Positions 50,561 through 58,982 of a stretch of 64,000 nt of DNA are shown piece by piece. Made by a program: the position numbers and the translations under genes. The DNA lies in contig NZ_CP168219.1 of NCBI RefSeq assembly GCF_041714655.1, forward strand, positions 2,790,001 to 2,854,000, read 5' to 3'. Numbering within the stretch: position 1 is the first letter of the stretch; each line of letters begins with the position of its first letter. This stretch comes from Pseudoroseicyclus_A sp041714655. Lineage in GTDB: Bacteria > Pseudomonadota > Alphaproteobacteria > Rhodobacterales > Rhodobacteraceae. Under the pieces are notes generated by a model, which saw only the letters and a list, made by a program, of their open reading frames with translations, searched no databases and was not told where the DNA came from.

Positions 50561-51670
50561 ATGACCGAGCGCGCAAAGTCCGTTTGCATTCCCGGAAACG
50601 CAAAGGGATTTAGCGTTCTTGATGGCGGCCAAGGCCGCTCATTCCCGATGGCGTGGCAAAACGTCTGCCGAGACCTTCTAGAGTTCTACCGGAAGACCAA
50701 ACAGGAGACGCTGCACAGAAAGCGCGTGGGATGGACCGCGATCCGCGACGACATCATGGCTAAATTCGATGAGAGGCGGCCTGACGGAAAGTTGCAGCGC
50801 GATCCAATGCTAACCCGGCAAGATTTGGAAGCATGGCAAAGGGGTGTGAAATTATCAAACGTCAAATTCCAATACATCGACATATTTGCTAGATCGCTCC
50901 TAATGGACCCCCGATATGACAGCTTCTCGACAGAGGCCATCCAGAGCAGAGATGCCGCAGTGTTGGAATCATTGTCGAACATTTATTTGCCGAGGACTGG
51001 AAATACCTCATCCGCACAAATAGTCAGGGAAACCCTTTCGGGGATAGCAATCACGGAAGCGCTTGAGGATACATGGTTTCGCCACATCGCCATACAGCCT
51101 CTCTATGAGAGCTCAGGCATTTTCAAGGCAATCTTTGCGTATATCCCTGAGAAAATATCTGATTTCAGGAGAGCCCATTTTTCAGAGGTAGTCTTCTTCG
51201 AAGGCTACATAATTCCAATAGATGCACCTATGGAGTCTAATGTCTTAGCGGCCCTCGCAGATCAAGATTTGGAAATAACAACAGCGAGTTGCTTGGTAAA
51301 GCTAACCAGGGCAGAGTTTAAGGGGAGTCAGGCGTTCGGTCATGCCGACGGCATGATCTCATTAAGCAGGCTCATCTCAGGCGAAGAGACGATCTTGGCG
51401 GGCGAGGTCCGTTATCCCAGCCCTATTCTTCGACCTTCAATAGTCACAGAAGATATTGATAGCCGATATCATGAGGCTAAAGAAGAGGAGAAACTTGGAA
51501 CAAAAAGGACATCGCGTACCTCTCAATCAATCGCAGAAATTTGGAAGGACGAGAGTGACCACGACTTTCTTGAGACTTTCAGGTGGAACGCCAATATTGC
51601 TCCGGCAGAGATGTATGAAGTTATTCTTGGCGAATTATTTTCTCAATGTTATAAAGGATACCTATTTTGA
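50561..51670 (+). CDS. Protein of unknown family, defence-island cargo
   Basis: 369 residues. The N-terminus (about 25-110) is rich in basic and aromatic residues (AWQNVCRDLLEFYRKTKQ, GWTAIRDDIMAKFDE) and resembles a DNA-binding helical domain. The rest has mixed strands. No known catalytic motif is seen. GAGGACG precedes the ATG. It is divergent from the mobilization operon and is followed by a small ankyrin-like gene. Codon use is lower in GC than the host. Function not assigned. Confidence 0.6.
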   Translation: MTERAKSVCIPGNAKGFSVLDGGQGRSFPMAWQNVCRDLLEFYRKTKQETLHRKRVGWTAIRDDIMAKFDERRPDGKLQRDPMLTRQDLEAWQRGVKLSNVKFQYIDIFARSLLMDPRYDSFSTEAIQSRDAAVLESLSNIYLPRTGNTSSAQIVRETLSGIAITEALEDTWFRHIAIQPLYESSGIFKAIFAYIPEKISDFRRAHFSEVVFFEGYIIPIDAPMESNVLAALADQDLEITTASCLVKLTRAEFKGSQAFGHADGMISLSRLISGEETILAGEVRYPSPILRPSIVTEDIDSRYHEAKEEEKLGTKRTSRTSQSIAEIWKDESDHDFLETFRWNANIAPAEMYEVILGELFSQCYKGYLF

Positions 51671-51687
51671 GGAATGTCGCGAGAAAG

Positions 51688-52008
51688 ATGAACTTCGGTG
51701 AAGATGAGCCGACGCCAGATATTTTCCGAGCTGCTGTTGAGAATGACATCGGCGAACTTTCTCGCGCCCTCGCAGAGGGTCAAACGTTAGACCAAGTTAG
51801 CACCAACAGACTTCACATGACGCCTCTTCATCTCGCCTGCATCCACTCAAGCAATGACTTTCTACTAGCGGCATCGCGACACAAGTCTTTCGATCCATGG
51901 GCAAGAGACGACAATATGCGTACTCCGTGGGATCACGCTGCCGCCAAGCGTAACTTGGAGGCGCAGTCTCTACTGCTGAGCGTAATGCAACGGACGATCA
52001 TTCGCTGA
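51688..52008 (+). CDS. Small ankyrin-repeat protein
   Basis: 106 residues from the ATG at 51688. A TTG at 51667 would overlap the previous gene. Two ankyrin units are readable: TPDIFRAAVENDIGELSRALAEG then MTPLHLACIHSSNDFLLAA and a third partial DDNMRTPWDHAAAKRNLEAQ. Such small ankyrin proteins often neutralise a partner toxin. The protein before it is a candidate partner (inference). Confidence 0.7.
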   Translation: MNFGEDEPTPDIFRAAVENDIGELSRALAEGQTLDQVSTNRLHMTPLHLACIHSSNDFLLAASRHKSFDPWARDDNMRTPWDHAAAKRNLEAQSLLLSVMQRTIIR

Positions 52009-52081
52009 CGTGCGGAGTTGGTGCCTCACCGAGAGGTCTCGTCCTATCCACAGAGCCAAGGGTAAGGGCAAGGGCAAGATG

Positions 52082-52098
52082 TGTGGGGTCAGACCCCA
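52082..52098. repeat. 17-base perfect palindrome before the methyltransferase
   Basis: GTGGGGTC-A-GACCCCAC in the region between the ankyrin gene and the methyltransferase start. GGTAAGGGCAAGGGCAAG, a short tandem repeat, lies just before. The palindrome may be a transposable-element footprint or an operator for the restriction operon. Confidence 0.5.
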
Positions 52099-52285
52099 CT
52101 ACCTTGGCAAGGGAGACGCTGCGCTCTCCCGTTGCATCCCTCTCTCCCGAATTGGAATTTCATCGAAACTCAGGAAGTTATCAGGGGATAACAGCCTACA
52201 ATATCTGGGGAAGGCTAGCATAGCGTGCACTACCTATGCTAGAAATGAGCCTATGTTCTCTAAATGTTCGACGAGGAACCGCCCT

Positions 52286-53992
52286 GTGACCGCATCACTC
52301 GCCCTACAGCCCGCTTGCCCTAGCTTCTGCGCTGTGACTGAGGCCGTCGAGAAGCTTGCTGCTGGCGCCGGCATCGAAGAGCGGGGTGCTATCTACACCA
52401 AGCGTGAAGTGGTCGATTTTATGCTCGATTTGACGGGCTACACCGCCAATGCTCCGCTCAGAGAGTACCGACTTCTTGAGCCGTCCTTCGGCGACGGCGA
52501 CTTCCTTTTGCCAGCTATCGACCGCCTTCTGGAATCAGCGGCGCGTGATGATGCCCTGACCTATGAGGCGCTTGCTCCTGCGATCCGAGCCATTGAGTTG
52601 CATCGTCCGACCTTTGAAGGAACGCGCACGCTTGTCGCCGAGCGGCTTCGAAAAGCTGAATTGTCTCGTGAAGATGTGGCGCGACTATGCAAAGCGTGGC
52701 TATATCAAGGTGACTTCCTGTTGGCTGAATTCGAGACTGCCTTTACTCATGTGGTGGGTAATCCGCCCTATGTTCGGCAGGAATCCATTCCTGATATTCT
52801 GATGGCTGAATACCGCGCGCGATACAAGACTATATACGACCGCGCTGATATCTATGTGCCGTTCATCGAGCGCTCTTTGGCGCTATTGGGGTGGGGTGGA
52901 AAGCTCAGTTTCATTTGTGCCGACCGATGGATGAAAAACAAATATGGCAAGAAGCTTCGTGAGTTGGTCAGCACGAAGTACGCGCTTACTACATACGTCG
53001 ATATGTACGGCGTTGATGCCTTCCATGCCGAAGTCAGCGCCTATCCTGCGATCACCGTGATAAAACGGGCGGAAGGCGATAAGACTCGAGTCTTTTCCCG
53101 TCCTGCCGTCGATGCAAAATTTCTCAAATCCTTGTCCGCCGACTTGACGGCCTTCAAGCTACCAGAGATGAGCAAGGCTCGCGAAATCGAGAACGTCACT
53201 GCAGGCAGTGAGCCTTGGGTTCTCGACTCCTTTGACGAGCTTGCCTTGGTTCGGCGCTTGGAGGCGCATTTTCCGACCATCGAGGATGCGGGCTGCAAGG
53301 TCGGGATTGGCGTTGCGACAGGAGCGGACAAGGCTTTTATCGGTGACTTTCAAAGCCTCGATGTAGAGGCCTCGCGCAAGCTGCCGCTCGTGATGACGCG
53401 TGATATCCTCGAAGGGCATGTCGCATGGCGCGGCAAGGGCATCGTCAACCCGTTCGGTGATGACGGCAAGCTCGTGGATCTCGAGGACTTCCCGAAGCTT
53501 CGCGCTTATCTTGAAGAGCGCAAGGAACAGATCGCTGGCCGTCATGTCGCCGAGAAGAACCCGCGCGGCTGGTATCGCACCATCGACCGTATTTATCATG
53601 CACTAACCTACCGCGAAAAGCTCTTGATCCCCGACATCAAGGGGGATGCCTCCATCGTGTACGAGGAAGGCAAGCTCTATCCGCACCACAACCTTTACTA
53701 CATCACATCTGATGATTGGGATTTGCACGCCCTCCAGGCTGTTATGCGCTCGGGTATCGCGCGCCTTTTCGTCGCGCTCTACTGCACCCGTATGCGGGGC
53801 GAGTACTTGCGCTTTCAGGCGCAGTATCTTCGCAAGATCAGGATTCCGAAGTGGCTGGACGTTAGCGCCGATCTACGCCTGCGCTTAGCAGATTACGCCG
53901 AGACCAACGACCGCCAAGCTCTCAACGAAATTGTATCGGAGCTCTACGGGCTGACACCTGCAGAGCTGAAATTGATTGAAGGAAATCCCTAA
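52286..53992 (+). CDS. N6-adenine DNA methyltransferase (Type II, PaeR7I/XhoI-like)
   Basis: 568 residues from the GTG at 52286, which has GAGGA upstream. Other in-frame starts exist at 52253 (ATG) and 52333 (GTG). Methyltransferase motif I is in LEPSFGDGDFLLPA and motif IV is VVGNPPYVRQE, the N6-adenine class. The TRD-bearing C-terminal half follows. The next gene encodes a PaeR7I-like endonuclease, so specificity CTCGAG is a reasonable expectation (inference, untested). First gene of a five-gene operon with almost no gaps. Confidence 0.9.
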   Translation: MTASLALQPACPSFCAVTEAVEKLAAGAGIEERGAIYTKREVVDFMLDLTGYTANAPLREYRLLEPSFGDGDFLLPAIDRLLESAARDDALTYEALAPAIRAIELHRPTFEGTRTLVAERLRKAELSREDVARLCKAWLYQGDFLLAEFETAFTHVVGNPPYVRQESIPDILMAEYRARYKTIYDRADIYVPFIERSLALLGWGGKLSFICADRWMKNKYGKKLRELVSTKYALTTYVDMYGVDAFHAEVSAYPAITVIKRAEGDKTRVFSRPAVDAKFLKSLSADLTAFKLPEMSKAREIENVTAGSEPWVLDSFDELALVRRLEAHFPTIEDAGCKVGIGVATGADKAFIGDFQSLDVEASRKLPLVMTRDILEGHVAWRGKGIVNPFGDDGKLVDLEDFPKLRAYLEERKEQIAGRHVAEKNPRGWYRTIDRIYHALTYREKLLIPDIKGDASIVYEEGKLYPHHNLYYITSDDWDLHALQAVMRSGIARLFVALYCTRMRGEYLRFQAQYLRKIRIPKWLDVSADLRLRLADYAETNDRQALNEIVSELYGLTPAELKLIEGNP

Positions 53993-53994
53993 GA

Positions 53995-54735
53995 ATGAGC
54001 CTCGACCTTGCCAACTACGAAGACCAGGCGCGCGAAGCCGTCAAACTATTCTGGGGCAACCGCGAAGCCGCGCTGGCTAAACAGATTGAGTCCGGCAGCC
54101 AAGATGCGGGTTCGCGGGGGGCAGTTACAGCTGGCAAGAACATGGACGGCTTTCTCGTCATCGCTCAGACTCTCATTGAGGCCAACGGCCTTGGTCTGGC
54201 TGATATCTGCGTAACGCAGCGGGTGCTGACGCTGCCAGGATTTTTTCGTCCGACGAAGCTGTGGGACATGCTCGTGATGTATCGGGGTGAGCTGATCGCT
54301 GCCTTGGAATTCAAATCGCAAGTCGGCCCATCCTTTGGCAATAACTTCAACAACCGTTCAGAAGAAGCTATCGGGACGGCTCACGATCTATGGACAGCAT
54401 ACCGCGAGGGAGCATTTGGGGAAGATGCGCCGAGACCCTTCCTTGGCTGGGTCATGCTGGTAGAAGATTGCGTTAAGTCGAATACACCAGTCTCCGACAA
54501 GCAGCCTCACTTCCCTGTCGACCCAGCCTTCAAACGCGCTTCTTACGCTCAGCGGTACGATATTATGTGCAAACGGCTGGTTCAGGAAGGGCTATACTCC
54601 AGCGCCACGTTTCTTGCGTCACCGCGTGAAGCGGCCCGCGATGGAAGCTATCGACATCTAAGTGAACTTACGTCCCTGAAGACCTTTGTGACCGAGTTCG
54701 CAGGGCATATTGCAGCAGTGGCAGCGAGGAAGTAA
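53995..54735 (+). CDS. Type II restriction endonuclease (PaeR7I/XhoI family)
   Basis: 246 residues. From memory, the stretches AREAVKLFWGNREAALAKQ, GAVTAGKNMDGF, LTLPGFFRPTKLWDMLVM and KSQVGPSFGNNFNNRSEEAI closely follow PaeR7I. The nuclease core is D-x-LVMYRGELIAALEFK (PD-(D/E)xK type). PaeR7I and its isoschizomer XhoI cut CTCGAG. It begins two bases after the methyltransferase stop. Three bases later the membrane-protein gene starts. Confidence 0.88.
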   Translation: MSLDLANYEDQAREAVKLFWGNREAALAKQIESGSQDAGSRGAVTAGKNMDGFLVIAQTLIEANGLGLADICVTQRVLTLPGFFRPTKLWDMLVMYRGELIAALEFKSQVGPSFGNNFNNRSEEAIGTAHDLWTAYREGAFGEDAPRPFLGWVMLVEDCVKSNTPVSDKQPHFPVDPAFKRASYAQRYDIMCKRLVQEGLYSSATFLASPREAARDGSYRHLSELTSLKTFVTEFAGHIAAVAARK

Positions 54736-54737
54736 GC

Positions 54738-55172
54738 ATGGCCGACGACCACGAGCATGCAGAGAGCATTCGCATCGCCCATCTGACGATGTTGCAGGGC
54801 GTTATTACGCGGATGGGCGCGAACTCTTTTACACTCAAAGCTCTGTCCGCAACCTTTGGGAGTGCTGCGGTTGCTATCACTGCGACGGCAGATAACCCAT
54901 CTCTTTACTACGCTATCGCGGCCTTTGTGCCGGTACTGATATTTTGGCTAATGGACGCTCAGTACCTCAGGTATGAGCGCGCATACCGCGATCTATATGA
55001 ACACGTCCGTAAAGGCGAAGAGATCGAGGCATACAGCCTAGATGCCGCACCATTTATGCAAGACATCCGTTCAGTGTTTCGCGTTGCCCTGTCTTGGTCC
55101 GTTAGCCTGTTCTATTTCGCAATCCTCATCTCCTTCGGAATTGTGATTTACTTGATTCACGCGGGGATTTAG
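54738..55172 (+). CDS. RipA-like small membrane protein (two to four helices)
   Basis: 144 residues. VITRMGANSFTLKALSATFGSAAVAIT and YYAIAAFVPVLIFWLMDAQYLRYERAYRDLYE match my memory of the RipA family of octameric membrane proteins (R-M-x-x-N-S-F start, W-x-x-D-x-x-Y-L-x-x-E after helix two). A final pair of helices ends the protein. Related small membrane proteins near signalling domains (SLATT type) are thought to act as membrane effectors of defence. Its stop codon abuts the next ATG directly. Confidence 0.75.
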   Translation: MADDHEHAESIRIAHLTMLQGVITRMGANSFTLKALSATFGSAAVAITATADNPSLYYAIAAFVPVLIFWLMDAQYLRYERAYRDLYEHVRKGEEIEAYSLDAAPFMQDIRSVFRVALSWSVSLFYFAILISFGIVIYLIHAGI

Positions 55173-55814
55173 ATGGTTTTGGCTTCAGACTACTTGGGAA
55201 TCGAGCCGCAGAAGCGCAGAGTATTTTTCTCGTTTCACTATCAGAACGATATTTGGCGCGTCAATCAGATCAGAAATTCTTGGCGCTACCAGCACGAAAA
55301 TCAACGCGTTGCCGAAGGTTTTTATGACGGCAGCATCTGGGAGAGCTCAAAGCGCACCAACGATGACTCACTGAAGGTACTTATTCGTGAAGGTATCAAA
55401 AATACATCGGTAACCTGTGTCCTTGCCGGAAGCGCGACGTTCGCACGAAGATGGGTCCGGTATGAGATCGCGCGAAGTATAGTGAAAGGCAACGGCCTGT
55501 TGGTCGTTCGTGTACACAACATGTCGAACCAGGCCGGGTATGCGTCACAGGCAGGGCCAAATCCGCTCGATTTCATGGGTACTTATAAAGTCGATGATGG
55601 CCGCATACTTCTTGCAGAGAAGAACGAAGGTAAGTGGGAACGCTATACTGACTATACGCAGGCCATACGCCTTCCCCGGCAGTGGCGTCAGCCTACTTCT
55701 ACAACCGTTGTCCCCCTGAGCACTTATGCGCGGGACTATTGCTACGTATCGCATGGCGGCAATGCGAACTTTCCGGCGTGGGTTCGGCATGCGGCTGGCA
55801 TGACTGGAGCGTAG
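55173..55814 (+). CDS. DUF1863/ThsB-like TIR-domain protein
   Basis: 213 residues. The TIR-like core begins RRVFFSFHYQNDIWRVNQIRN (about 15-35), with SWE...LIREGIKNTSVTCVLAG and RRWVRYEIARSI, where Glu98 occupies the NADase catalytic position. This is the domain family (DUF1863, MTH538-like) of Thoeris ThsB, which makes an NAD-derived signal. No Thoeris ThsA (SIR2/SLOG) lies next to it, so the effector would have to be a neighbour, possibly the RipA-like protein. Starts exactly after the previous stop. Confidence 0.85.
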   Translation: MVLASDYLGIEPQKRRVFFSFHYQNDIWRVNQIRNSWRYQHENQRVAEGFYDGSIWESSKRTNDDSLKVLIREGIKNTSVTCVLAGSATFARRWVRYEIARSIVKGNGLLVVRVHNMSNQAGYASQAGPNPLDFMGTYKVDDGRILLAEKNEGKWERYTDYTQAIRLPRQWRQPTSTTVVPLSTYARDYCYVSHGGNANFPAWVRHAAGMTGA

Positions 55815-55816
55815 CA

Positions 55817-56392
55817 ATGGGACTTGTGACTATAGGCCAAGCCTTACTAGCTGCAGATAGGGAGCTGGCAAGCACCTATCGCGACGCAAAGCTCATCCTT
55901 AGAGAGGAGGCAAATACCGGACGCACATCTTTCGATATCTTCCTTTCTCATTCGAAGATAGATGAGAAATATGTGCTTGGTGCAAAACGTATACTCGAAG
56001 AGAAAGGCTTTACGATCTATGTGGATTGGATCAACGATCAGCAACTTGACAGGTCCAATGTAAACAAGAACACCGCGGATTACCTTCGAACACGGATGAA
56101 ACAGTGCAAACTTCTATTCTATTTGCACACCGAAAACGCCAGCGTATCTAAATGGTGCCCCTGGGAGCTAGGTTTCTTCAACGGCCATTCAGGATCTGCT
56201 GAGCGAACGTTTATCTTCCCCCTTGTGTTCACTGGAGAAAAATTCACGGGCCAAGAATATCTAGAGCTTTATCCTATTGTTGACATCGACAATGTTGGAA
56301 AGGAATCCAGTTTTCGGAAGGATGTCTGGGGCTATTTCCCGTCAACCGAACGAGAATGGCGGCAGATATCATCCATCCTAGATAGGATTTGA
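55817..56392 (+). CDS. TIR-domain protein
   Basis: 191 residues. An N-terminal helical stretch (about 1-37) precedes a TIR fold: TSFDIFLSHSKIDEKYVLGA, KGFTIYVDWIND, KLLFYLHTENASVSKWCPWELGFF (catalytic-type Glu117). TGGAGC precedes the ATG. It lies two bases after the DUF1863 TIR gene and closes the operon. Two different TIR proteins side by side are unusual. One may be the sensor or enzyme and the other a regulator (inference). Confidence 0.85.
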   Translation: MGLVTIGQALLAADRELASTYRDAKLILREEANTGRTSFDIFLSHSKIDEKYVLGAKRILEEKGFTIYVDWINDQQLDRSNVNKNTADYLRTRMKQCKLLFYLHTENASVSKWCPWELGFFNGHSGSAERTFIFPLVFTGEKFTGQEYLELYPIVDIDNVGKESSFRKDVWGYFPSTEREWRQISSILDRI

Positions 56393-56654
56393 AACAATTC
56401 GATGATGTCCATGGCATCATAGCAAGCGGATGGCCGGTCAATAGGCCGTGCGTCGAATGAAAATTGCCGAGCGGGCGATTTGCATTGAGGGCTATGTCGA
56501 AAATCTCGCGTGTATTCAGGAGGGATGTCTAAATCATCGCGGCTCTGGACATATGGGCTTTCGGTTAAAAGCCAATTGGTGCGCGAATTGTTGCGAGGCA
56601 AGCGAAGGGCCGCTTCCAGCCCGAAGCACTCTTAGACGCTACATTAAGTTGCAG
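56393..56654. other. Convergent intergenic region after the TIR genes
   Basis: About 260 bases between two convergent gene ends. Small open frames are present on both strands but have no ribosome sites and no recognisable sequence. No terminator hairpin with a T-run was found. Confidence 0.45.
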
Positions 56655-58982
56655 TCAGCCATTAGTCGTTTTCTGGTCTGAGAACTCTAGCACTATCTGT
56701 TCCAGAGTGGCTGCCTCACTATGATTCGCAGCTTGAGTGTGTTCAGACGCTTCTTTGGACTCCTCAACACTTGCCGAAAGCCCGATGTAGGCATCGCCCA
56801 TCATCATCTCGTAGTGCCCGCCATGGCCGGAGTCCTCGAATATCCTCTGAAAAACTCCCATGTAGCGCTTGACCTGACCCGGATCGCAAGACATGAAAAG
56901 ATCATCATTTGCAAAATGTGATCCGTCGTTGATCCAGGATAGCAGCGATTTACAGGTCAACTTTTCCTGTCCGTCAAATTTCTCTATGATGTCTTCTGGT
57001 GTGATGCCTCCGAAGAACTTGAAATAGTGTTCAAGAATCCGCCGCATGACATTCTGGATCGCAACATCAGACGGGGTCTTTTGACGTACTTCGCGCCAAA
57101 GAAGTTCGTAGCTCGACTTAATTGGGTTTTCTTCCGAGAACTCAACCTCTGACTTCTCACTCGATTTTCTGATAATCCAGAATGTCTCATCTCTGAACGG
57201 CGAAGAGCCGTTGCGTTTCGTGTTGAAGGTAATCTCTTTATGGAAGTAGATGTTATGCGTAAGGACGAAGACTTGCTTGATCGAACCGGCGCCATCGCGC
57301 ATTTCAGAGACGATCCCTTTTATCAGATTGCAGACGATAAACAAAATGTCTGAATCTAGGCTCGACACCGGGTCATCAAAAACAACGATCCGGTCATTCG
57401 TAGCGCCGCTGGTCGAGAATGAGCCTTTGATTAGGTGGTAGAAGTACAGGAAGGTGATGAACGATTTCTCGCCTTCGCTGAGCGTTTCTTTTGCATCCGA
57501 CCCATCTACCCTGCGAACGACATAGAATCCCTCATCGTTGCTTTCGGCCAGATGGAAATTTGTGAACCCGAATGATCTGAGTAGCTTGTTAATATTATCA
57601 ATGGCGGGCTTAATGCTTGTGATCTTGCGCTCGTTTTCTTCAAGCTCCGATCGCTTGTCGTCAAACTCGCTCTGCTTCTTCTCGATTTGTGCGCTCAAGC
57701 CGCTTATCGCTGCGGCGAGCGCTTTGTCTTGCGTCTTGAAATGTTCGTAGGTGGGCTTCGTGTCTTCGATCAGGCGCTTCCAAACCTCCGCGCTAAGGTC
57801 CGCCCTCGCTGATCTCAGGTTGCTGAGTGTGTCATTATTGGTTTGCACCTTTGTGTTGGCCGCCCCAATATGCCCATTCACAATGCTAAATAATGGCGCC
57901 GTATCTCTTAGAATGACGGGCGCGCTCGGCACCTTCTTCTTCCCTTTGATAGCCTCTATGTTGGCATCAAGCGCCAGATTCAAAGTCGCCAGATCGCGCT
58001 CGAACGCGTCGCGCTCCAAAAACCGCGATTCGAGTAATTCCGTTAGCGCATAAGCCGCGCGGAGGTCTTTTACGCCTTTTTCATAGCTTTCAAGAACCGC
58101 ATCAATGGAGGCGAGATCCGCAACGTAGCTTTCGTCGAAGTACTCTTCCAGGCTCTTTCTGAATGTGTCATCAGTTTTCTGCTGGCAGAACGGGCATTGG
58201 TCATCCAGTTGATCGAAATACTGATGTCCCTGGCGTACCCAGTCGCTGTTTCCTAGCTGCTCAATCAAGGCCGCGATATCTACATCAGTCTTGCCGATTA
58301 TCTTCTTACTTAAAATTGGAGCGCTCTCCTGGTTGGTGATCTTCGCCGCGTTCGGACTTGGAATACTAGCTGCCTCTGTTAGCGCATCTGCAAATACAGT
58401 TTCCGCGTCTTTCAAAAGGTCGGCCAAAGGTCGCAAAGTGGCCGTGCTGTTTTCTGCTTCCGCGAGGTAGCGCGTAGAAAATTTCCTCTTGCTGTTGTTC
58501 AGCCCTGAGAAAGCCTCACTGAGGTCATTGAGAATGCCCTTTGCAGCCCAAATATCGTTGACGAGCCCGGCCTCTAGTTCTGCACGCTCCTTTTCTTTGC
58601 CGCCTTGTCCATCGTCGCCGCTCAGCGTTCGTCGCAGATTCTTAATGGCCTTAGAAAGATCATCGGTTTCGGATTTGAGCGCCTCGATCTTTTCGGCTAT
58701 TTTGACATTCTCACCGAAAGTATAGATGCCCTTGATGTTGCTGTCGGAATCGAAATGTTGGGCAACAAAGTCTCGGTTATAGACACGCGTTTCGAGCGGT
58801 GGGCCAGACTTCCATACGACCTGACAGTCTGGATAAAGGGACAAATTCTCGACGACGCGGGAAATAGTTGTTTTTCCAGATCCGTTCGGCCCGAAGATGA
58901 AGTTAAGCGCCTTGAGGCCGGACAGCTTAGTGCCTGTTCCGTCAAAGGCCCCTTCATTCGCCAGTTCTATCTCTTCGATCAT
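56655..58982 (-). CDS. RloC/PrrC-like AAA ATPase with zinc hook and putative anticodon nuclease
   Basis: 775 residues. Walker A GPNGSGKTT (31-39), a coiled-coil middle with a zinc-hook motif CPFC (about 263-266), signature LSEGEKSF (about 500) and Walker B IVVFDDPVSSLDSD (about 530). The C-terminal part has RRILEHYF (about 645) and SHF (about 685), giving Arg-x3-Glu and a downstream His as in the PrrC/RloC nuclease triad. RloC cuts tRNA anticodon loops in response to DNA damage signals in other bacteria. Length and layout fit. No restriction partner is fused to it. Confidence 0.82.
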   Translation of the reverse strand: MIEEIELANEGAFDGTGTKLSGLKALNFIFGPNGSGKTTISRVVENLSLYPDCQVVWKSGPPLETRVYNRDFVAQHFDSDSNIKGIYTFGENVKIAEKIEALKSETDDLSKAIKNLRRTLSGDDGQGGKEKERAELEAGLVNDIWAAKGILNDLSEAFSGLNNSKRKFSTRYLAEAENSTATLRPLADLLKDAETVFADALTEAASIPSPNAAKITNQESAPILSKKIIGKTDVDIAALIEQLGNSDWVRQGHQYFDQLDDQCPFCQQKTDDTFRKSLEEYFDESYVADLASIDAVLESYEKGVKDLRAAYALTELLESRFLERDAFERDLATLNLALDANIEAIKGKKKVPSAPVILRDTAPLFSIVNGHIGAANTKVQTNNDTLSNLRSARADLSAEVWKRLIEDTKPTYEHFKTQDKALAAAISGLSAQIEKKQSEFDDKRSELEENERKITSIKPAIDNINKLLRSFGFTNFHLAESNDEGFYVVRRVDGSDAKETLSEGEKSFITFLYFYHLIKGSFSTSGATNDRIVVFDDPVSSLDSDILFIVCNLIKGIVSEMRDGAGSIKQVFVLTHNIYFHKEITFNTKRNGSSPFRDETFWIIRKSSEKSEVEFSEENPIKSSYELLWREVRQKTPSDVAIQNVMRRILEHYFKFFGGITPEDIIEKFDGQEKLTCKSLLSWINDGSHFANDDLFMSCDPGQVKRYMGVFQRIFEDSGHGGHYEMMMGDAYIGLSASVEESKEASEHTQAANHSEAATLEQIVLEFSDQKTTNG

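Noticed and set aside
52286..53992. BREX or DISARM methyltransferase
   Set aside because: No other BREX/DISARM genes are near, and the adjacent endonuclease identifies a simple Type II pair.
54738..56392. Naming the TIR genes a Thoeris system
   Set aside because: A ThsA effector (SIR2 or macro-domain with SLOG) is missing. Only the ThsB-like domain is similar.
56448..56681. 77-codon frame running into the ATPase gene end
   Set aside because: No ribosome site, no partner and antisense to the 3' end of a real gene.
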